Numbered from the stretch's first letter, positions 16,279 to 25,093 are shown. The stretch is DNA of 62,756 nucleotides from Opitutia bacterium (GCA_003569245.1 BGOM01000018.1:1-62756); one strand, 5' to 3'. Translations and numbers: made by a program. The notes: generated by a model from the sequence alone, not told the origin.

Positions 16279-17289
16279 ATGGCGACGACCCGCATCCTGC
16301 TGGTGGACAATGGCTCCCTTCGTCCGGAAGCCACGCTCGCCCTACGTCGACTATCGGCGGAAGTCGCTCAATTGCTGGGTCAGCCCGTGCACCCGGTCTC
16401 GGTCCTGCATTCGCACAAGATCGACCCCGCTCTGCTCGCCGGCGAACCCGCCATCATCTTTGAGCAGGCCGTGCGGCAAGCCAAAGCCGATGGCATCGCG
16501 GAGCTCATCGTGCTGCCGCTCTTCATCGGCCCCAGCCTTGCGCTCACCGAGTATCTGCCGAAAGTCTTCGCCGAAGCTTTCCCCGGGGCGATGAAGTTGA
16601 CCATCCGCCCGACGCTCTTCGGGGAGGACGGCGACGGTCTGCGCCGCATCCTGATGGAGAACCTGCACGAGGCCGGTTGGGATCCGGACCTCGACACGAT
16701 CCTGCTCTGCGACCACGGCTCCCCCGTCCCGGAAGTCACCGCCTGCCGCGATGCGCTCGCGCGCGACCTCGCCGCCGAACTGAACCACGGCTCGAAACGC
16801 GTCCACCCCGTCATCGCCTGCTCGATGGAACGACGCGAAGGCAAGGAGTACGCGTTCAACGAGCCGCTCCTCGAAACCGCGCTGGGCCAGGTCAAGGGCA
16901 ACGCCATCATCCTCATGCTCTTTGCCCTGCCCGGACGCCACGCCGGACCCGGTGGCGACGTGGAAACCATCGCGCGGACGCACGCGCCGGAATCCGCCCA
17001 AGTCCGCATCAGCCCCCTGCTCAGCAACGCCAAGCACGGGATGTTGGCCGACCTGATCGCCCGCCACTCCGGCCTGCCCCCGCGCCCGCCGACGCGTGAT
17101 TGGCGCTTCTGGCTGGACGTCGGCTTCACCTGCTTAGGGTTTACCGCGATGGGCATGATGACCGTCCAGGCCTTCGAAAAAGGCCTCCTGGACGGACTCA
17201 CCGGCAAGATCGCGATCGCCGCGGGTGTCGCCCTGATCGCCTTCCTCGGCTACGTTGCCTTCGCTTCGCGACGACCCGACGGCCGCTGA
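16279..17289 (+). CDS. Membrane-anchored CbiX/SirB-like sirohydrochlorin chelatase homolog
   Basis: The 336-residue protein has two tandem CbiX-like domains (about residues 1-125 and 126-270) followed by two transmembrane helices (about 280-325). CbiX/SirB enzymes insert Co or Fe into sirohydrochlorin, using two histidines per site. Here the first domain starts ILLVDNGSLRP, with Asn where the chelatase His is expected. The second has TILLCDHGSPVPEV and, later, FALPGRHAGPGGD, so only the second keeps both histidines. It converges with cobA one base away and lies next to cysI, which needs siroheme. A role in the last step of siroheme synthesis is a reasonable inference. A TTGCCA/TACCTG promoter ends six bases before the ATG. 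Confidence 0.78.
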   Translation: MATTRILLVDNGSLRPEATLALRRLSAEVAQLLGQPVHPVSVLHSHKIDPALLAGEPAIIFEQAVRQAKADGIAELIVLPLFIGPSLALTEYLPKVFAEAFPGAMKLTIRPTLFGEDGDGLRRILMENLHEAGWDPDLDTILLCDHGSPVPEVTACRDALARDLAAELNHGSKRVHPVIACSMERREGKEYAFNEPLLETALGQVKGNAIILMLFALPGRHAGPGGDVETIARTHAPESAQVRISPLLSNAKHGMLADLIARHSGLPPRPPTRDWRFWLDVGFTCLGFTAMGMMTVQAFEKGLLDGLTGKIAIAAGVALIAFLGYVAFASRRPDGR

Positions 17290-17290
17290 T

Positions 17291-18058
17291 TCAGGCGAAC
17301 GCCGCGATCCGGCCCATCAGGCCGGCATGGCGAGGCGGCGCGACGACCGCGCCCACGACCGCGATCAGCGGCGTGGGTAGCACGGAAACGTCCACCTTGC
17401 CGGCAGCCAGATCGGTCAACGTCGTGAGCACGTCGGACGCCCCGTCCTGGGAAACCTTGGACAGCAGGCGGATCGGCAGGTCGGCCGCGGCGCCGGCGGC
17501 GATCAGCTTCACGGCGACGGAGGGCAGCGCTTTCGCGCCCATGTAGAGGCAGAGCGTGGCGCCGGTCGCGACGTGCGCCGGCCAATTCTGATCGGTGCCA
17601 TCGGCGCAGTGGCCGGTGAGAAAAGTGACCGACGCGGCCTTGCCGCGGTGCGTCAGCGGGAACGCCGCATCCGCACCCGCCGCCGTGGCGGCGGTGACGC
17701 CGGGGACGACCTCGAAGTTGATGCCATGCGCGGCGAGATGATCCATCTCCTCGCCCAGCCGGCCGAACACGCCGGGGTCGCCGCCCTTGAGCCGGACGAT
17801 CAGACCGCCCTGACGAACCTCGCGCACCAGCACCGCGTTGATCTCGTCCTGGGTCATCGAGTGCACGCCGCAACGCTTACCGACCGGCACGATCTTGGTC
17901 CTAGCCGGTATCTCCGCGAGGAGGGCGTCGCCCGGGAGCGCGTCATGGATGACGACATCCGCCTGCTGGAGCAGACGCAGCCCTCGGACGGTGATCAGAT
18001 CGGGAGCCCCCGGTCCGGCACCGACAAAGACCACCCGGCCGATGTCACAATTTACCAT
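17291..18058 (-). CDS. cobA: Uroporphyrinogen-III C-methyltransferase
   Basis: SUMT/CobA methylates uroporphyrinogen III at C2 and C7 with S-adenosylmethionine, giving precorrin-2 for siroheme or B12. The 255-residue length fits the single-domain enzyme. It has VVFVGAGPGAPDLIT at the start and HDALPGDALL. VRLKGGDPGVFGRLGEE is the methyltransferase signature. EVVPGVTAATAAGADAAFPLTHRG follows, with LTGHCADG later. It lacks the dehydrogenase/ferrochelatase domain of CysG, so oxidation of precorrin-2 must be done elsewhere, with the adjacent CbiX-like protein a candidate for metal insertion. It is divergent from cysI across an AT-rich 59-base promoter region, suggesting co-regulation with sulfite reduction. 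Confidence 0.94.
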   Translation of the reverse strand: MVNCDIGRVVFVGAGPGAPDLITVRGLRLLQQADVVIHDALPGDALLAEIPARTKIVPVGKRCGVHSMTQDEINAVLVREVRQGGLIVRLKGGDPGVFGRLGEEMDHLAAHGINFEVVPGVTAATAAGADAAFPLTHRGKAASVTFLTGHCADGTDQNWPAHVATGATLCLYMGAKALPSVAVKLIAAGAAADLPIRLLSKVSQDGASDVLTTLTDLAAGKVDVSVLPTPLIAVVGAVVAPPRHAGLMGRIAAFA

Positions 18059-18117
18059 TTATTTAAACTTGACCCTATTTATGTAATCATCAGTCATCTT
18101 ATCAAGTTAAAAACGCC
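18059..18117. promoter_or_regulatory. AT-rich divergent promoter region between cobA and cysI
   Basis: This 59-base stretch is strikingly AT-rich against the surrounding sequence. It holds an inverted repeat, TTTAAACTTGA (18062-18072) and TCAAGTTAAAA (18102-18112), with one mismatch in 11 and a 29-base gap; the inner 7 bp (AACTTGA/TCAAGTT) are perfect. TTGACC (18069-18074) on + and TTGATA on - are possible -35 elements lying inside the arms. The layout suggests one regulator controls siroheme synthesis and sulfite reduction together. Confidence 0.65.
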
Positions 18118-19869
18118 ATGGATAATCCCTCCGCCAAGCCGCTCACCAAGAACGAGGTCATGAAGGCCGAAAAGCCCGACCTTTCCGGGACGATCCGCGA
18201 GACCCTCGCCAACCCTGCCGCCGACCGCTTCAGCGGTGACGACGAGCAGTTCATCAAATTCCACGGCATCTACCAGCAGGACGACCGCGATAAGCGCAAG
18301 GTCGCCAAGGAATACTCGGTGATGGTCCGCACCCGCCAGACCGGCGGCATCGTCCCCGCCGCGCAGTACCTGGTCTACGACGAGCTCTCCGGACGCTTCG
18401 CCAACGGCACCCTGCGCATCACCTCGCGCCAGACCTTCCAGTTCCACGGCGTCGCCCAGCAAGGCGTCGGCTCCCTCATCAAGTCGATCAACGAGGCCCT
18501 CTCCTCCACCCTCGCCACCTGCGGCGATGTCAACCGCAACGTCACCGCGCCCTCGAACCCGCCCGTGGACGATGTCACGCAGCAGATCGAGGACGACGCG
18601 TTCACGCTCACGCGCGCCCTGCTGCCGAAGACCACGGCCTACCACTCCATCTGGGTGGACGGCGTGCAGCTCGACCTCGGGCTGGGCGACAAGATCGCGA
18701 AGGCCCGCGCCTCCGTCGACCAGACCAATCCCTACCTACCCCCGCCCGCCGACCACGATGACAGCGGCGCGCCGGTCGACCTCCTCTACGGCAAGACCTA
18801 CCTGCCGCGTAAATTCAAGACCGGCTTCGCGCTCCCGCCGAACAACGACGTGGACATCTTCACCAACGACATGGGCTTCGTCGCCATCGTCGAAGGCGGC
18901 AAGCTCGTCGGCTACAACCTGCTCGTCGGCGGCGGCCTCGGCACGTCCCACGGCAACAAGGCGACCTACCCGCGCCTGGCCGACGTCATCGGCTTCCTCA
19001 CCCGCGAGCAGGTCGTCGCCGTCGGCGAGGCCGTGATCAAGATCCACCGCGATTGGGGCGACCGCACCGACCGCAAGCACGCCCGCATCAAGTACGTGCT
19101 GCAGGAGAAGGGTGTCGAGTGGTTCCGCGCCGAGCTCGCGAAACACCTGGGCGCCGCGCTCCCGGCCGCCAAGCCGTTCCAGTTCAAGGGCCAGGGCGAC
19201 GCCTTCGGCTGGGCCAAGCAGCGTGACGGCCACTGGTTCCTCGGACTCTTCATCGAGACCGGCCGCGTCAAGGACGCCGGCGACTACCGCCTCAAGACCG
19301 CCCTCCGCGTCATCGCCGAGCGCTTCAGCCCGACCTTCCGCCTGACCGCCACGCAGAACCTCATCCTCTCCGACGTGAAGGAGGCCGACAAGGCCGCGCT
19401 CGAGCAGGTGCTGCGCGACCATGGTTGCGGGATCGTCTTCAACCCCGGCCTCGTCAAGGGCCGCGGCATGGCCTGCCCCGCCCTCCCGACCTGCGGTCTT
19501 TCGCTGGCGGAATCCGAGCGCGTGTTCCCGACCATCCTCGGCAAGCTCGAGGACGCCCAGGCGGCCGCCGGCTTCGGTGGCGAGGAACTCGTCGTCCGCA
19601 TGACCGGTTGCCCCAACGGCTGCGCCCGCCCCTACAACGCCGAGATCGGCTTCGTCGGCAAGGCCCCGGGCAAGTACAACCTCATGCTCGGCGGCAACCG
19701 CGAAGGCACGCGCCTCGCGCGCCTCTTCAAGGAATCCGTCCCGGCCGATGAGATCCCGGTCGTGGTCGGCGCCCTCTTCCAGCAGTACGCCAAGGAACGC
19801 AAGTCCGGCCAGGCCTTCGGCGACTGGGTCGACCAGGCGTCCGTCTGGCCCGTCGCCCCGTCCGCCTAA
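18118..19869 (+). CDS. cysI: Assimilatory sulfite reductase hemoprotein
   Basis: This 583-residue protein reduces sulfite to sulfide with six electrons at a coupled siroheme-4Fe4S centre. The N-terminal half-domain has QFIKFHGIYQQDDRD and a substrate-site region TLRITSRQTFQFHGV. The cluster ligands are CPALPTCGLSLAESER and MTGCPNGCARPYNAE, the C-X5-C and C-X3-C pattern of the nitrite/sulfite reductase family. FVGKAPGKYNLMLGG follows. Length and the DDRDKRK stretch match CysI better than nitrite reductase. No CysJ flavoprotein gene is adjacent, so the electron donor is not evident. It heads the run cysI-cysH-cysD-cysNC and is divergent from cobA, which supplies siroheme precursor. Confidence 0.94.
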   Translation: MDNPSAKPLTKNEVMKAEKPDLSGTIRETLANPAADRFSGDDEQFIKFHGIYQQDDRDKRKVAKEYSVMVRTRQTGGIVPAAQYLVYDELSGRFANGTLRITSRQTFQFHGVAQQGVGSLIKSINEALSSTLATCGDVNRNVTAPSNPPVDDVTQQIEDDAFTLTRALLPKTTAYHSIWVDGVQLDLGLGDKIAKARASVDQTNPYLPPPADHDDSGAPVDLLYGKTYLPRKFKTGFALPPNNDVDIFTNDMGFVAIVEGGKLVGYNLLVGGGLGTSHGNKATYPRLADVIGFLTREQVVAVGEAVIKIHRDWGDRTDRKHARIKYVLQEKGVEWFRAELAKHLGAALPAAKPFQFKGQGDAFGWAKQRDGHWFLGLFIETGRVKDAGDYRLKTALRVIAERFSPTFRLTATQNLILSDVKEADKAALEQVLRDHGCGIVFNPGLVKGRGMACPALPTCGLSLAESERVFPTILGKLEDAQAAAGFGGEELVVRMTGCPNGCARPYNAEIGFVGKAPGKYNLMLGGNREGTRLARLFKESVPADEIPVVVGALFQQYAKERKSGQAFGDWVDQASVWPVAPSA

Positions 19870-19877
19870 GCCCGCTG

Positions 19878-20588
19878 ATGGCCGAGCTCGACCCAGCCCG
19901 CATCCCGGAACTCGACGCCCGTCTCGCGACGCTGGCGCCGGTGGACCGTCTGCGCTGGGCTTACGAGACCTTCGGCGCGCGCGCCGGTATCGGCACGAGT
20001 TTCCAGCCCGCGGGCGTGGTCATCCTGCACCTCGCCAAGACCGCGGGTCTGCCGCTCCCCGCGTTCACGCTGAACACCGGCCTGCTCTTCCCGGAGACCC
20101 TGGAGTTCAAGGCGAAGCTCGAAGCGCATCTCGGCATCACGGTCGAGGAAGTGCTCCCGGCGCAGACCGTCGAACAGCAGGCTGCCCAGTACGGCGCCGA
20201 ACTCTGGAAGCGCGACCCGGAGAAGTGCTGCGAGCTCCGCAAGGTCGACTCGCTCGGCAGGAAACTCTTCGACCTCGACCTCTGGATCACCGGCATGCGC
20301 CGCGACCAGTCCGGCGAACGCGCCGCGACCCCGTTGCTCAGCCTCGCCGCCCGGCCCGATAATTCCGACGTCTGGAAGCTCAACCCGCTCGTCGACTGGA
20401 GCCGCGACCAGGTCTGGGCCTACCTCAAGGAACACGGCCTGCCCCACAACGTCCTGCACGACCGCGGCTACCGCTCCATCGGTTGCCTGCCCTGCACCCA
20501 GCCCACCTCCGGCGGGGACGAGCGCGGCGGCCGCTGGCCCGGCTTCGACAAGAAGGAATGCGGCCTGCACACCCGGACCAAGAAATAA
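19878..20588 (+). CDS. cysH: Phosphoadenylyl/adenylyl-sulfate reductase (APS type)
   Basis: CysH reduces activated sulfate to sulfite. The 236-residue chain has the PP-loop-type start with GIGTSFQPAGVVILHL, then FTLNTGLLFPETLEF. KCCELRKVDS and SIGCLPCTQP together form the CC...CxxC pattern that binds a 4Fe-4S cluster and marks APS-using enzymes. The C-terminal catalytic Cys is in KKECGLHTRTKK. LWITGMRRDQSGER and WKLNPLVDWSRDQVW are further family blocks. By the cluster motif, APS is the likely substrate, although a CysC kinase domain (which makes PAPS) is encoded two genes downstream. It starts eight bases after cysI. Repeat element C follows. Confidence 0.94.
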   Translation: MAELDPARIPELDARLATLAPVDRLRWAYETFGARAGIGTSFQPAGVVILHLAKTAGLPLPAFTLNTGLLFPETLEFKAKLEAHLGITVEEVLPAQTVEQQAAQYGAELWKRDPEKCCELRKVDSLGRKLFDLDLWITGMRRDQSGERAATPLLSLAARPDNSDVWKLNPLVDWSRDQVWAYLKEHGLPHNVLHDRGYRSIGCLPCTQPTSGGDERGGRWPGFDKKECGLHTRTKK

Positions 20589-20600
20589 TCACTTTCATCC

Positions 20601-20644
20601 ACTAGCCCTAGCCCTGTCCCCCTAGCCCTAGCCCTTCATACCCA
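20601..20644 (+). repeat. Intergenic element C: CCCTAG-rich arm
   Basis: The 56-base cysH-cysD gap consists largely of CTAGCCCTAGCCC, GTCCC, then a second CTAGCCCTAGCCC, ending just before the cysD ATG. This is the C-rich arm of the family seen in elements A and D, here without a clear G-rich partner. No Shine-Dalgarno site can be seen in it. Confidence 0.75.
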
Positions 20645-21466
20645 ATGTCCCGCAACGCCCAAAACGACCACCTGACCCGCCTCGAGCAGACTTCGATCCA
20701 CGTCTTCCGCGAGGCCTTCGCCAACTTCCGCTCCGTCTGCATGCCCTGGTCCATGGGCAAGGACTCCAATGTCCTCATCTGGCTCGCCCGCAAGGCGTTC
20801 TGCGGCAAGATCCCGTTCCCGCTGCTGCACATCGACACGACCTACGAGTTCCCGGAGATGTACGAGTTCCGCGAGAAGGCCAAGGTCATCCACGGCATCG
20901 ACCTCATCGTCCGCGTCAACGAGGACGCCATCCGCCGCGGCATCGGCTACGCCACGCACGACCCGGTGACCGTCACCCATGAGCTCAAGACCGTGCCGTT
21001 CAAGGCCGCGATCGATGAGTTCAAGTGGGACGCGCTCGTCACCGGCATCCGCCGCGACGAGGACCCGACCCGCGCCAAGGAGCGCTGGTTCTCCCCGCGC
21101 TCGGCCGAAGGCAACTGGGACTATAAGGACCAGCCGCCGGAGTTCTGGGGCCAGTTCGCCAGCGTCGCGCCCGAAGGCGGTCACGTCCGCGTCCAGCCGC
21201 TCCTCGAGTGGACCGAGCTCGACATCTGGGAGTACATCCGCCGTGAGAACATCCCGAACCCGACCCTCTACTTCGCCCGTAACGGCAAGCGCTTCCGCTC
21301 CCTCGGCTGCCACCCGATCACCCACCCGGTCGACAGCCCGGCGAGCAACATCGACGAGGTCATCGAGGAACTGAAGCGCACCAAGGTCAGCGAGCGCGCC
21401 GGCCGCGCCCAGGACCACGTCGGTCGCAACTCCATGCAGGAGCTGCGCGCCAAGGGCTTCATGTGA
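20645..21466 (+). CDS. cysD: Sulfate adenylyltransferase subunit 2
   Basis: CysD is the catalytic PP-loop ATPase subunit that makes APS from ATP and sulfate, with CysN providing GTP-driven energy. The 273-residue length is normal. The chain has a PP-loop variant [16 protein letters not shown], then [37 protein letters not shown] and [16 protein letters not shown]. It ends in [20 protein letters not shown], a typical CysD tail. SMGKDS replaces the more common SGGKDS but keeps the glycine-lysine-aspartate core. The stop overlaps the GTG start of cysNC by four bases, so synthesis of the two subunits is probably coupled. Confidence 0.95.
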   Translation: MSRNAQNDHLTRLEQTSIHVFREAFANFRSVCMPWSMGKDSNVLIWLARKAFCGKIPFPLLHIDTTYEFPEMYEFREKAKVIHGIDLIVRVNEDAIRRGIGYATHDPVTVTHELKTVPFKAAIDEFKWDALVTGIRRDEDPTRAKERWFSPRSAEGNWDYKDQPPEFWGQFASVAPEGGHVRVQPLLEWTELDIWEYIRRENIPNPTLYFARNGKRFRSLGCHPITHPVDSPASNIDEVIEELKRTKVSERAGRAQDHVGRNSMQELRAKGFM

Positions 21467-23397
21467 GCCCCGCCCAACCCCCAGACACCTTCCGCACCAT
21501 GTCCGCCCCCCTTCCCGCCCCCGCCGCGGCCCAGGCCGCCGCCCAGGCCGCCGCCGAGGACGCCCGCAAGATGCACGTCGTCGTCGTCGGCCACGTCGAC
21601 CACGGCAAGTCCACCTTCGTCGGCCGCCTCCTCCATGACACCGACTCGCTGCCCAACGGCAAGATCGAGCAGGTCCGCAAGAACTGCGCGATCGAGGGCA
21701 TGGAGTTCGAGTACGCCTTCCTGCTCGACGCCCTCATCGAGGAGCAGGAGCAGAACATCACGATCGACACCACCCGCATCTTCTTCCGCACCAAGCAGCG
21801 CGCCTACGCGATCATCGACGCGCCGGGCCACAAGGAGTTCCTCAAGAACATGGTGACCGGCGCCGCCAGCGCCTCCGCCGCGCTCCTGCTCATCGACGCC
21901 AAGGAAGGCGTCATGGACCAGTCCCGCCGCCACGCCTTCCTGCTCTCCCTCCTGGGCGTGAAGCAGCTCGTCGTGCTGGTGAACAAGATGGACCTCGTCG
22001 GGCACTCCGAGGAGACCTACCGCAGGATCGTCGCCGAATACTCGGCCTTCCTCAAGACCCTCGGCCTCACCGCGGTCCACTTCATCCCGATCGCCGCCAA
22101 GCACGGCGAGAACGTCGTCGAGCGCGCCGCCAAGATGCCGTGGTGGCGGGGCCCGACGGTCACCGAGGCCCTCGACGCGTTCCGTCACGAGGACGACCTC
22201 ACCGGCCTGCCGCTGCGCCTGCCGGTCTCCGACATCTATCGCTTCGACCATCGCCGCATCATCGCCGGCCGCGTCGAGGCCGGCGCCATCCGCCCCGGCG
22301 ACGAGCTCATCTTCCAGCCCGGCGGCCGGCGTAGCACGGTCCGTACCTTCGAGGACTGGCCGGGGCCCGAGTCCCGCGACGTGGTCGGCACGGGCGGCTC
22401 CGCGAGCGTCACGCTGTCCGAGCAGATCTTCGTCGAGCGCGGCCAGGTCGCCTCGCACCCGGCGCACCAACCCCGCGTCGGCCGCGAGTTCCGCGCCCGG
22501 CTCTTCTGGCTCGGCAAGGAACCGCTGACCCTGAAAAAGACCTACCGCCTCCGCCTCCTGACGCAGAACGTCGACGCGGTGATCGCCCGGATCGAACAGG
22601 TGACCGACGCCTCCACGCTCGAGTCCACCCTGGCCGACAACGTGCCCCGCGACTCGATCTGCGAGGTCGTGGTGCGCGCCACCCGCAACGTCGCCTACGA
22701 CCTCCACCACGAGTGCCCGATTACCGGTCGCTTCGCGCTGGAGGAGGGCGGCCGCATCCACGGCGGCGGCATCATCCTCGATTCGGTCGCCCAGTCCGAC
22801 GCCCCTTCCGGCAAGGTCACCGCCGTCGAGCGCACCGCCCGCGCCGGCCACCCGCCCGCGGTCATCTGGTTCACCGGCCTCTCCGGCTCCGGCAAGTCCA
22901 CCATCGCCGAGGCCGTCGAACGCCGCCTCTTCGACGCCGGCCGCAAGGTCGTGCGGGTCGACGGGGATGACCTGCGCGTCTCGCTCAACCGCGACCTCGG
23001 CTTCTCCGCCGCGGACCGCGCCGAAAGCGTCCGCCGCGCCTCCGCCGTCGCCGGCCTCTTCGCCGGCTCGGGCCACCTCACGCTCGTCACCCTGATCGCC
23101 CCGCTGGCCGCCGACCGCGCCAAGGCCCGCGCCGCCCTCGCCAGCCAACCCTTCATCGAGGTCTTCGTCGACGCCCCGCTGGCGGTCTGCGAATCCCGCG
23201 ACGTGAAGGGTCTCTACGCCAAGGCGCGCCGCGGCGAGATCGCCGAGTTCACCGGTATCTCGTCGCCCTACGAGGCGCCCGAGTCCCCCGAGGTCCACAT
23301 CAGGACCGACAAGACCTCCCAGGAAGAAGCCGTCGACCTCGTCCTCGCCGCCATCGACAAGGTCATCCAAGGCAAGGGCGAAGATTGGGAAGTGTAA
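21463..23397 (+). CDS. cysNC: Bifunctional sulfate adenylyltransferase subunit 1/APS kinase
   Basis: This 644-residue fusion joins a CysN GTPase (about 1-460) and a CysC adenylylsulfate kinase (about 465-644). CysN has [15 protein letters not shown] (G1), [12 protein letters not shown] (G3) and NKMDLV (G4). The switch region reads [12 protein letters not shown], unlike the EREQGITID of Escherichia coli CysN. CysC has [35 protein letters not shown] and [23 protein letters not shown] 21463 overlaps cysD; ATG 21499 is an alternative start that trims an Ala/Pro-rich leader. A hairpin (23398-23414) and a T-tailed terminator (23434-23460) follow the stop, closing the cys operon. Confidence 0.94.
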   Translation: MSPAQPPDTFRTMSAPLPAPAAAQAAAQAAAEDARKMHVVVVGHVDHGKSTFVGRLLHDTDSLPNGKIEQVRKNCAIEGMEFEYAFLLDALIEEQEQNITIDTTRIFFRTKQRAYAIIDAPGHKEFLKNMVTGAASASAALLLIDAKEGVMDQSRRHAFLLSLLGVKQLVVLVNKMDLVGHSEETYRRIVAEYSAFLKTLGLTAVHFIPIAAKHGENVVERAAKMPWWRGPTVTEALDAFRHEDDLTGLPLRLPVSDIYRFDHRRIIAGRVEAGAIRPGDELIFQPGGRRSTVRTFEDWPGPESRDVVGTGGSASVTLSEQIFVERGQVASHPAHQPRVGREFRARLFWLGKEPLTLKKTYRLRLLTQNVDAVIARIEQVTDASTLESTLADNVPRDSICEVVVRATRNVAYDLHHECPITGRFALEEGGRIHGGGIILDSVAQSDAPSGKVTAVERTARAGHPPAVIWFTGLSGSGKSTIAEAVERRLFDAGRKVVRVDGDDLRVSLNRDLGFSAADRAESVRRASAVAGLFAGSGHLTLVTLIAPLAADRAKARAALASQPFIEVFVDAPLAVCESRDVKGLYAKARRGEIAEFTGISSPYEAPESPEVHIRTDKTSQEEAVDLVLAAIDKVIQGKGEDWEV

Positions 23398-23461
23398 CCG
23401 ACGCGAAGCGTCGGAGGGCCGGGGACAGGGCTAGGGCTAGGAATGGCCCCAGCCCTTTTTA
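23398..23461 (+). terminator. Double hairpin terminator behind cysNC
   Basis: Two structures follow the cysNC stop. The first is a perfect 7-bp stem CCGACGC (23398-23404), loop GAA, GCGTCGG (23408-23414). The second is GGGCTAGG (23434-23441), a short loop, then CCCCAGCCC (23447-23455) followed by TTTTT (23456-23460), a standard rho-independent layout. The second stem uses a GGGCTA unit, so the terminator is built from repeat element D. Confidence 0.75.
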
Positions 23462-23526
23462 TTCCACCCCCTTCCTTGCCCTAGCCCTTGCCCCGGCCCT
23501 TGCCCTAGGTGCCCCTTGCCCCCTAG
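23416..23526 (+). repeat. Intergenic element D: GGGCTA/CCCTAG inverted low-complexity repeat
   Basis: The left side (about 23417-23441) is G-rich with ACAGGGCTAGGGCTAGG. The right side (about 23467-23526) is C-rich with TTGCCCTAGCCCTTGCCCC, GGCCCTTGCCCTAGG and a final TTGCCCCCTAG. It mixes the CCCTAG units of elements A and C with the CCCTTG units of element B, which ties the elements into one family. The terminator of cysNC lies inside the left part. Confidence 0.75.
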
Positions 23527-23533
23527 ATGGGGC

Positions 23534-25006
23534 ATGCGCCTCCCCGCCGCCCTCTGCCTCCTCGCCGGCCTGACCGCCCTCGGCGCCGAGCCTCCCAAGA
23601 ATGTCCTGCTGCTGGTGGCCGACGACTGTCGCGCAGCGATGGGAACGTATGGCGGTCAGGCGCTGACCCCGAACATCGACGCCCTCGCCCGGACCGGGGT
23701 CCGCTTCGACCGCGCCTATTGCCAATACGCGCTCTGCAACCCGAGCCGCACCTCGTTCCTGACCGGCCTGCGCCCCGACACCACCGGGGTCTACGACAAC
23801 GCCAAGGAATTCCGGAAGGTGATCCCGGACCTGGTGACGCTGCCGCAGCTGTTCCGGAACCACGGCTACGCGGTGGCCCGCATCGGCAAACTCTACCATT
23901 ACGGCGTGCCCAAGGAGATCGGCACCGACGGGCTCGATGACCCGCAATCCTGGGAAAAGGTCTGGAACCCCCGGGGTCGCGATTGCGACGACGAGGATAA
24001 GATCTTCTCGATCGGGGTCGGCGCCGGCACGTCCGCCGACAAAGCCAAAGGCAAGGCGGGCCAGGTGCTCGTGGGCACCGGCAACTACGGCGGTACGCTG
24101 AGCTGGCTAGCCGCCGACGGCACCGACGCCGAACAGACCGACGGCAAGATCGCCGCGCAGGCGATCACCTTCCTGCGGGAGAAACGCACCAAGCCGTTTT
24201 TCCTGGCGGTAGGCTTCTTCCGTCCGCACACCCCCTACGTGGCCCCGAAGGCCTATTTCCAAAACTACCCCAAGGACAAGGTCGCGCTGGTCCCCGACCC
24301 CGCGGCCGACCGCGCCACGAAGCCGCCGGTGGCCCTGTCCAACACGGCGGTGGCGAACTACGGGATGAGCGAGGACACCCAACGCACCGCCATGCAGGCT
24401 TACCTGGCTTCGACGAGCTTCATGGACGCCCAGTTCGGCCTCGTCCTCGCGGAACTGAAGGCGCAGGGCCTCGACCGGAACACGCTCGTGGTCTTCATCA
24501 GCGATCACGGCTACAACCTGGGCGAACACGGCCTCTGGCAGAAGCGCTCGCTCTACGAGGACTCCGCCCGCGTGCCGTTCATCATCCGCGACCCGGGCAG
24601 CAAGACCAACGGACAGTCCACGCGACGGGTCGCCGAACTGGTCGATCTCTACCCGACCGTGGCCGACCTCTGCGGTCTGCCCCCGGACAAGCGCATCCAA
24701 GGCAAGAGCCTCCGGCCGTTGCTCGAAGATCCGAACCGTCCGTGGGCTCACGCCGCCTACACGCAGGTCGATTTCGGCGCCATCAACGCGGGCGGGAAGA
24801 AAAAGGACGCCACCCCCGAACGCAAGGTCGGCCGGTCCGTCCGCACCGAGCGCTACCGCTACACCGAATGGAACGGCGGTCGCCTCGGGACCGAACTCTA
24901 CGACCACGAGAAAGACCCGGGCGAACTGACCAATGTCGCCACCCAACCGGCTTACGCCGCGGCGGTCGCCGAGCTTAAGGCCCTCCTGGCCAAGGGGACG
25001 AATTGA
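23534..25006 (+). CDS. Exported sulfatase, iduronate-2-sulfatase-like
   Basis: This 490-residue protein has a signal peptide (to about LTALGAE) and an alkaline-phosphatase-fold sulfatase domain. NVLLLVADDCRAAMGTYG provides the metal-binding Asp pair. The modification motif is LCNPSRTSFLTG, with Cys at residue 68, to be converted to formylglycine. The metal and active-site block VVFISDHGYNLGEHGLWQK follows. The C-terminal subdomain has ELYDHEKDPGELTNVAT. Layout and the DHGYNLGEHG block resemble iduronate-2-sulfatase-type enzymes acting on sulfated polysaccharides. Substrate not readable. Repeat element D ends eight bases upstream. Sulfate released by such enzymes could feed the adjacent assimilation operon, but no shared regulation is visible. 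Confidence 0.92.
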   Translation: MRLPAALCLLAGLTALGAEPPKNVLLLVADDCRAAMGTYGGQALTPNIDALARTGVRFDRAYCQYALCNPSRTSFLTGLRPDTTGVYDNAKEFRKVIPDLVTLPQLFRNHGYAVARIGKLYHYGVPKEIGTDGLDDPQSWEKVWNPRGRDCDDEDKIFSIGVGAGTSADKAKGKAGQVLVGTGNYGGTLSWLAADGTDAEQTDGKIAAQAITFLREKRTKPFFLAVGFFRPHTPYVAPKAYFQNYPKDKVALVPDPAADRATKPPVALSNTAVANYGMSEDTQRTAMQAYLASTSFMDAQFGLVLAELKAQGLDRNTLVVFISDHGYNLGEHGLWQKRSLYEDSARVPFIIRDPGSKTNGQSTRRVAELVDLYPTVADLCGLPPDKRIQGKSLRPLLEDPNRPWAHAAYTQVDFGAINAGGKKKDATPERKVGRSVRTERYRYTEWNGGRLGTELYDHEKDPGELTNVATQPAYAAAVAELKALLAKGTN

Positions 25007-25059
25007 ACCCGCGACGGCCCACGGCGGGCTGCCCCCGGGAGGAAGTCCGCCCCCGCCCT

Positions 25060-25093
25060 TTGACTTCTCCGGCATCCCGGCTACCTTGAAGTC
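25060..25093 (+). promoter_or_regulatory. Predicted promoter with -10 abutting the azoR start
   Basis: TTGACT (25060-25065), a 16-base spacer and TACCTT (25082-25087) lie six bases before the azoR ATG. With usual geometry, transcription would start at or within a base or two of the ATG, giving a leaderless message. No Shine-Dalgarno motif is present. Confidence 0.5.

Noticed and set aside
21268..23370. 700-residue minus-strand frame opposite cysNC
   Set aside because: Acid/Gly/Val-rich shadow of a strongly conserved GTPase-kinase gene.
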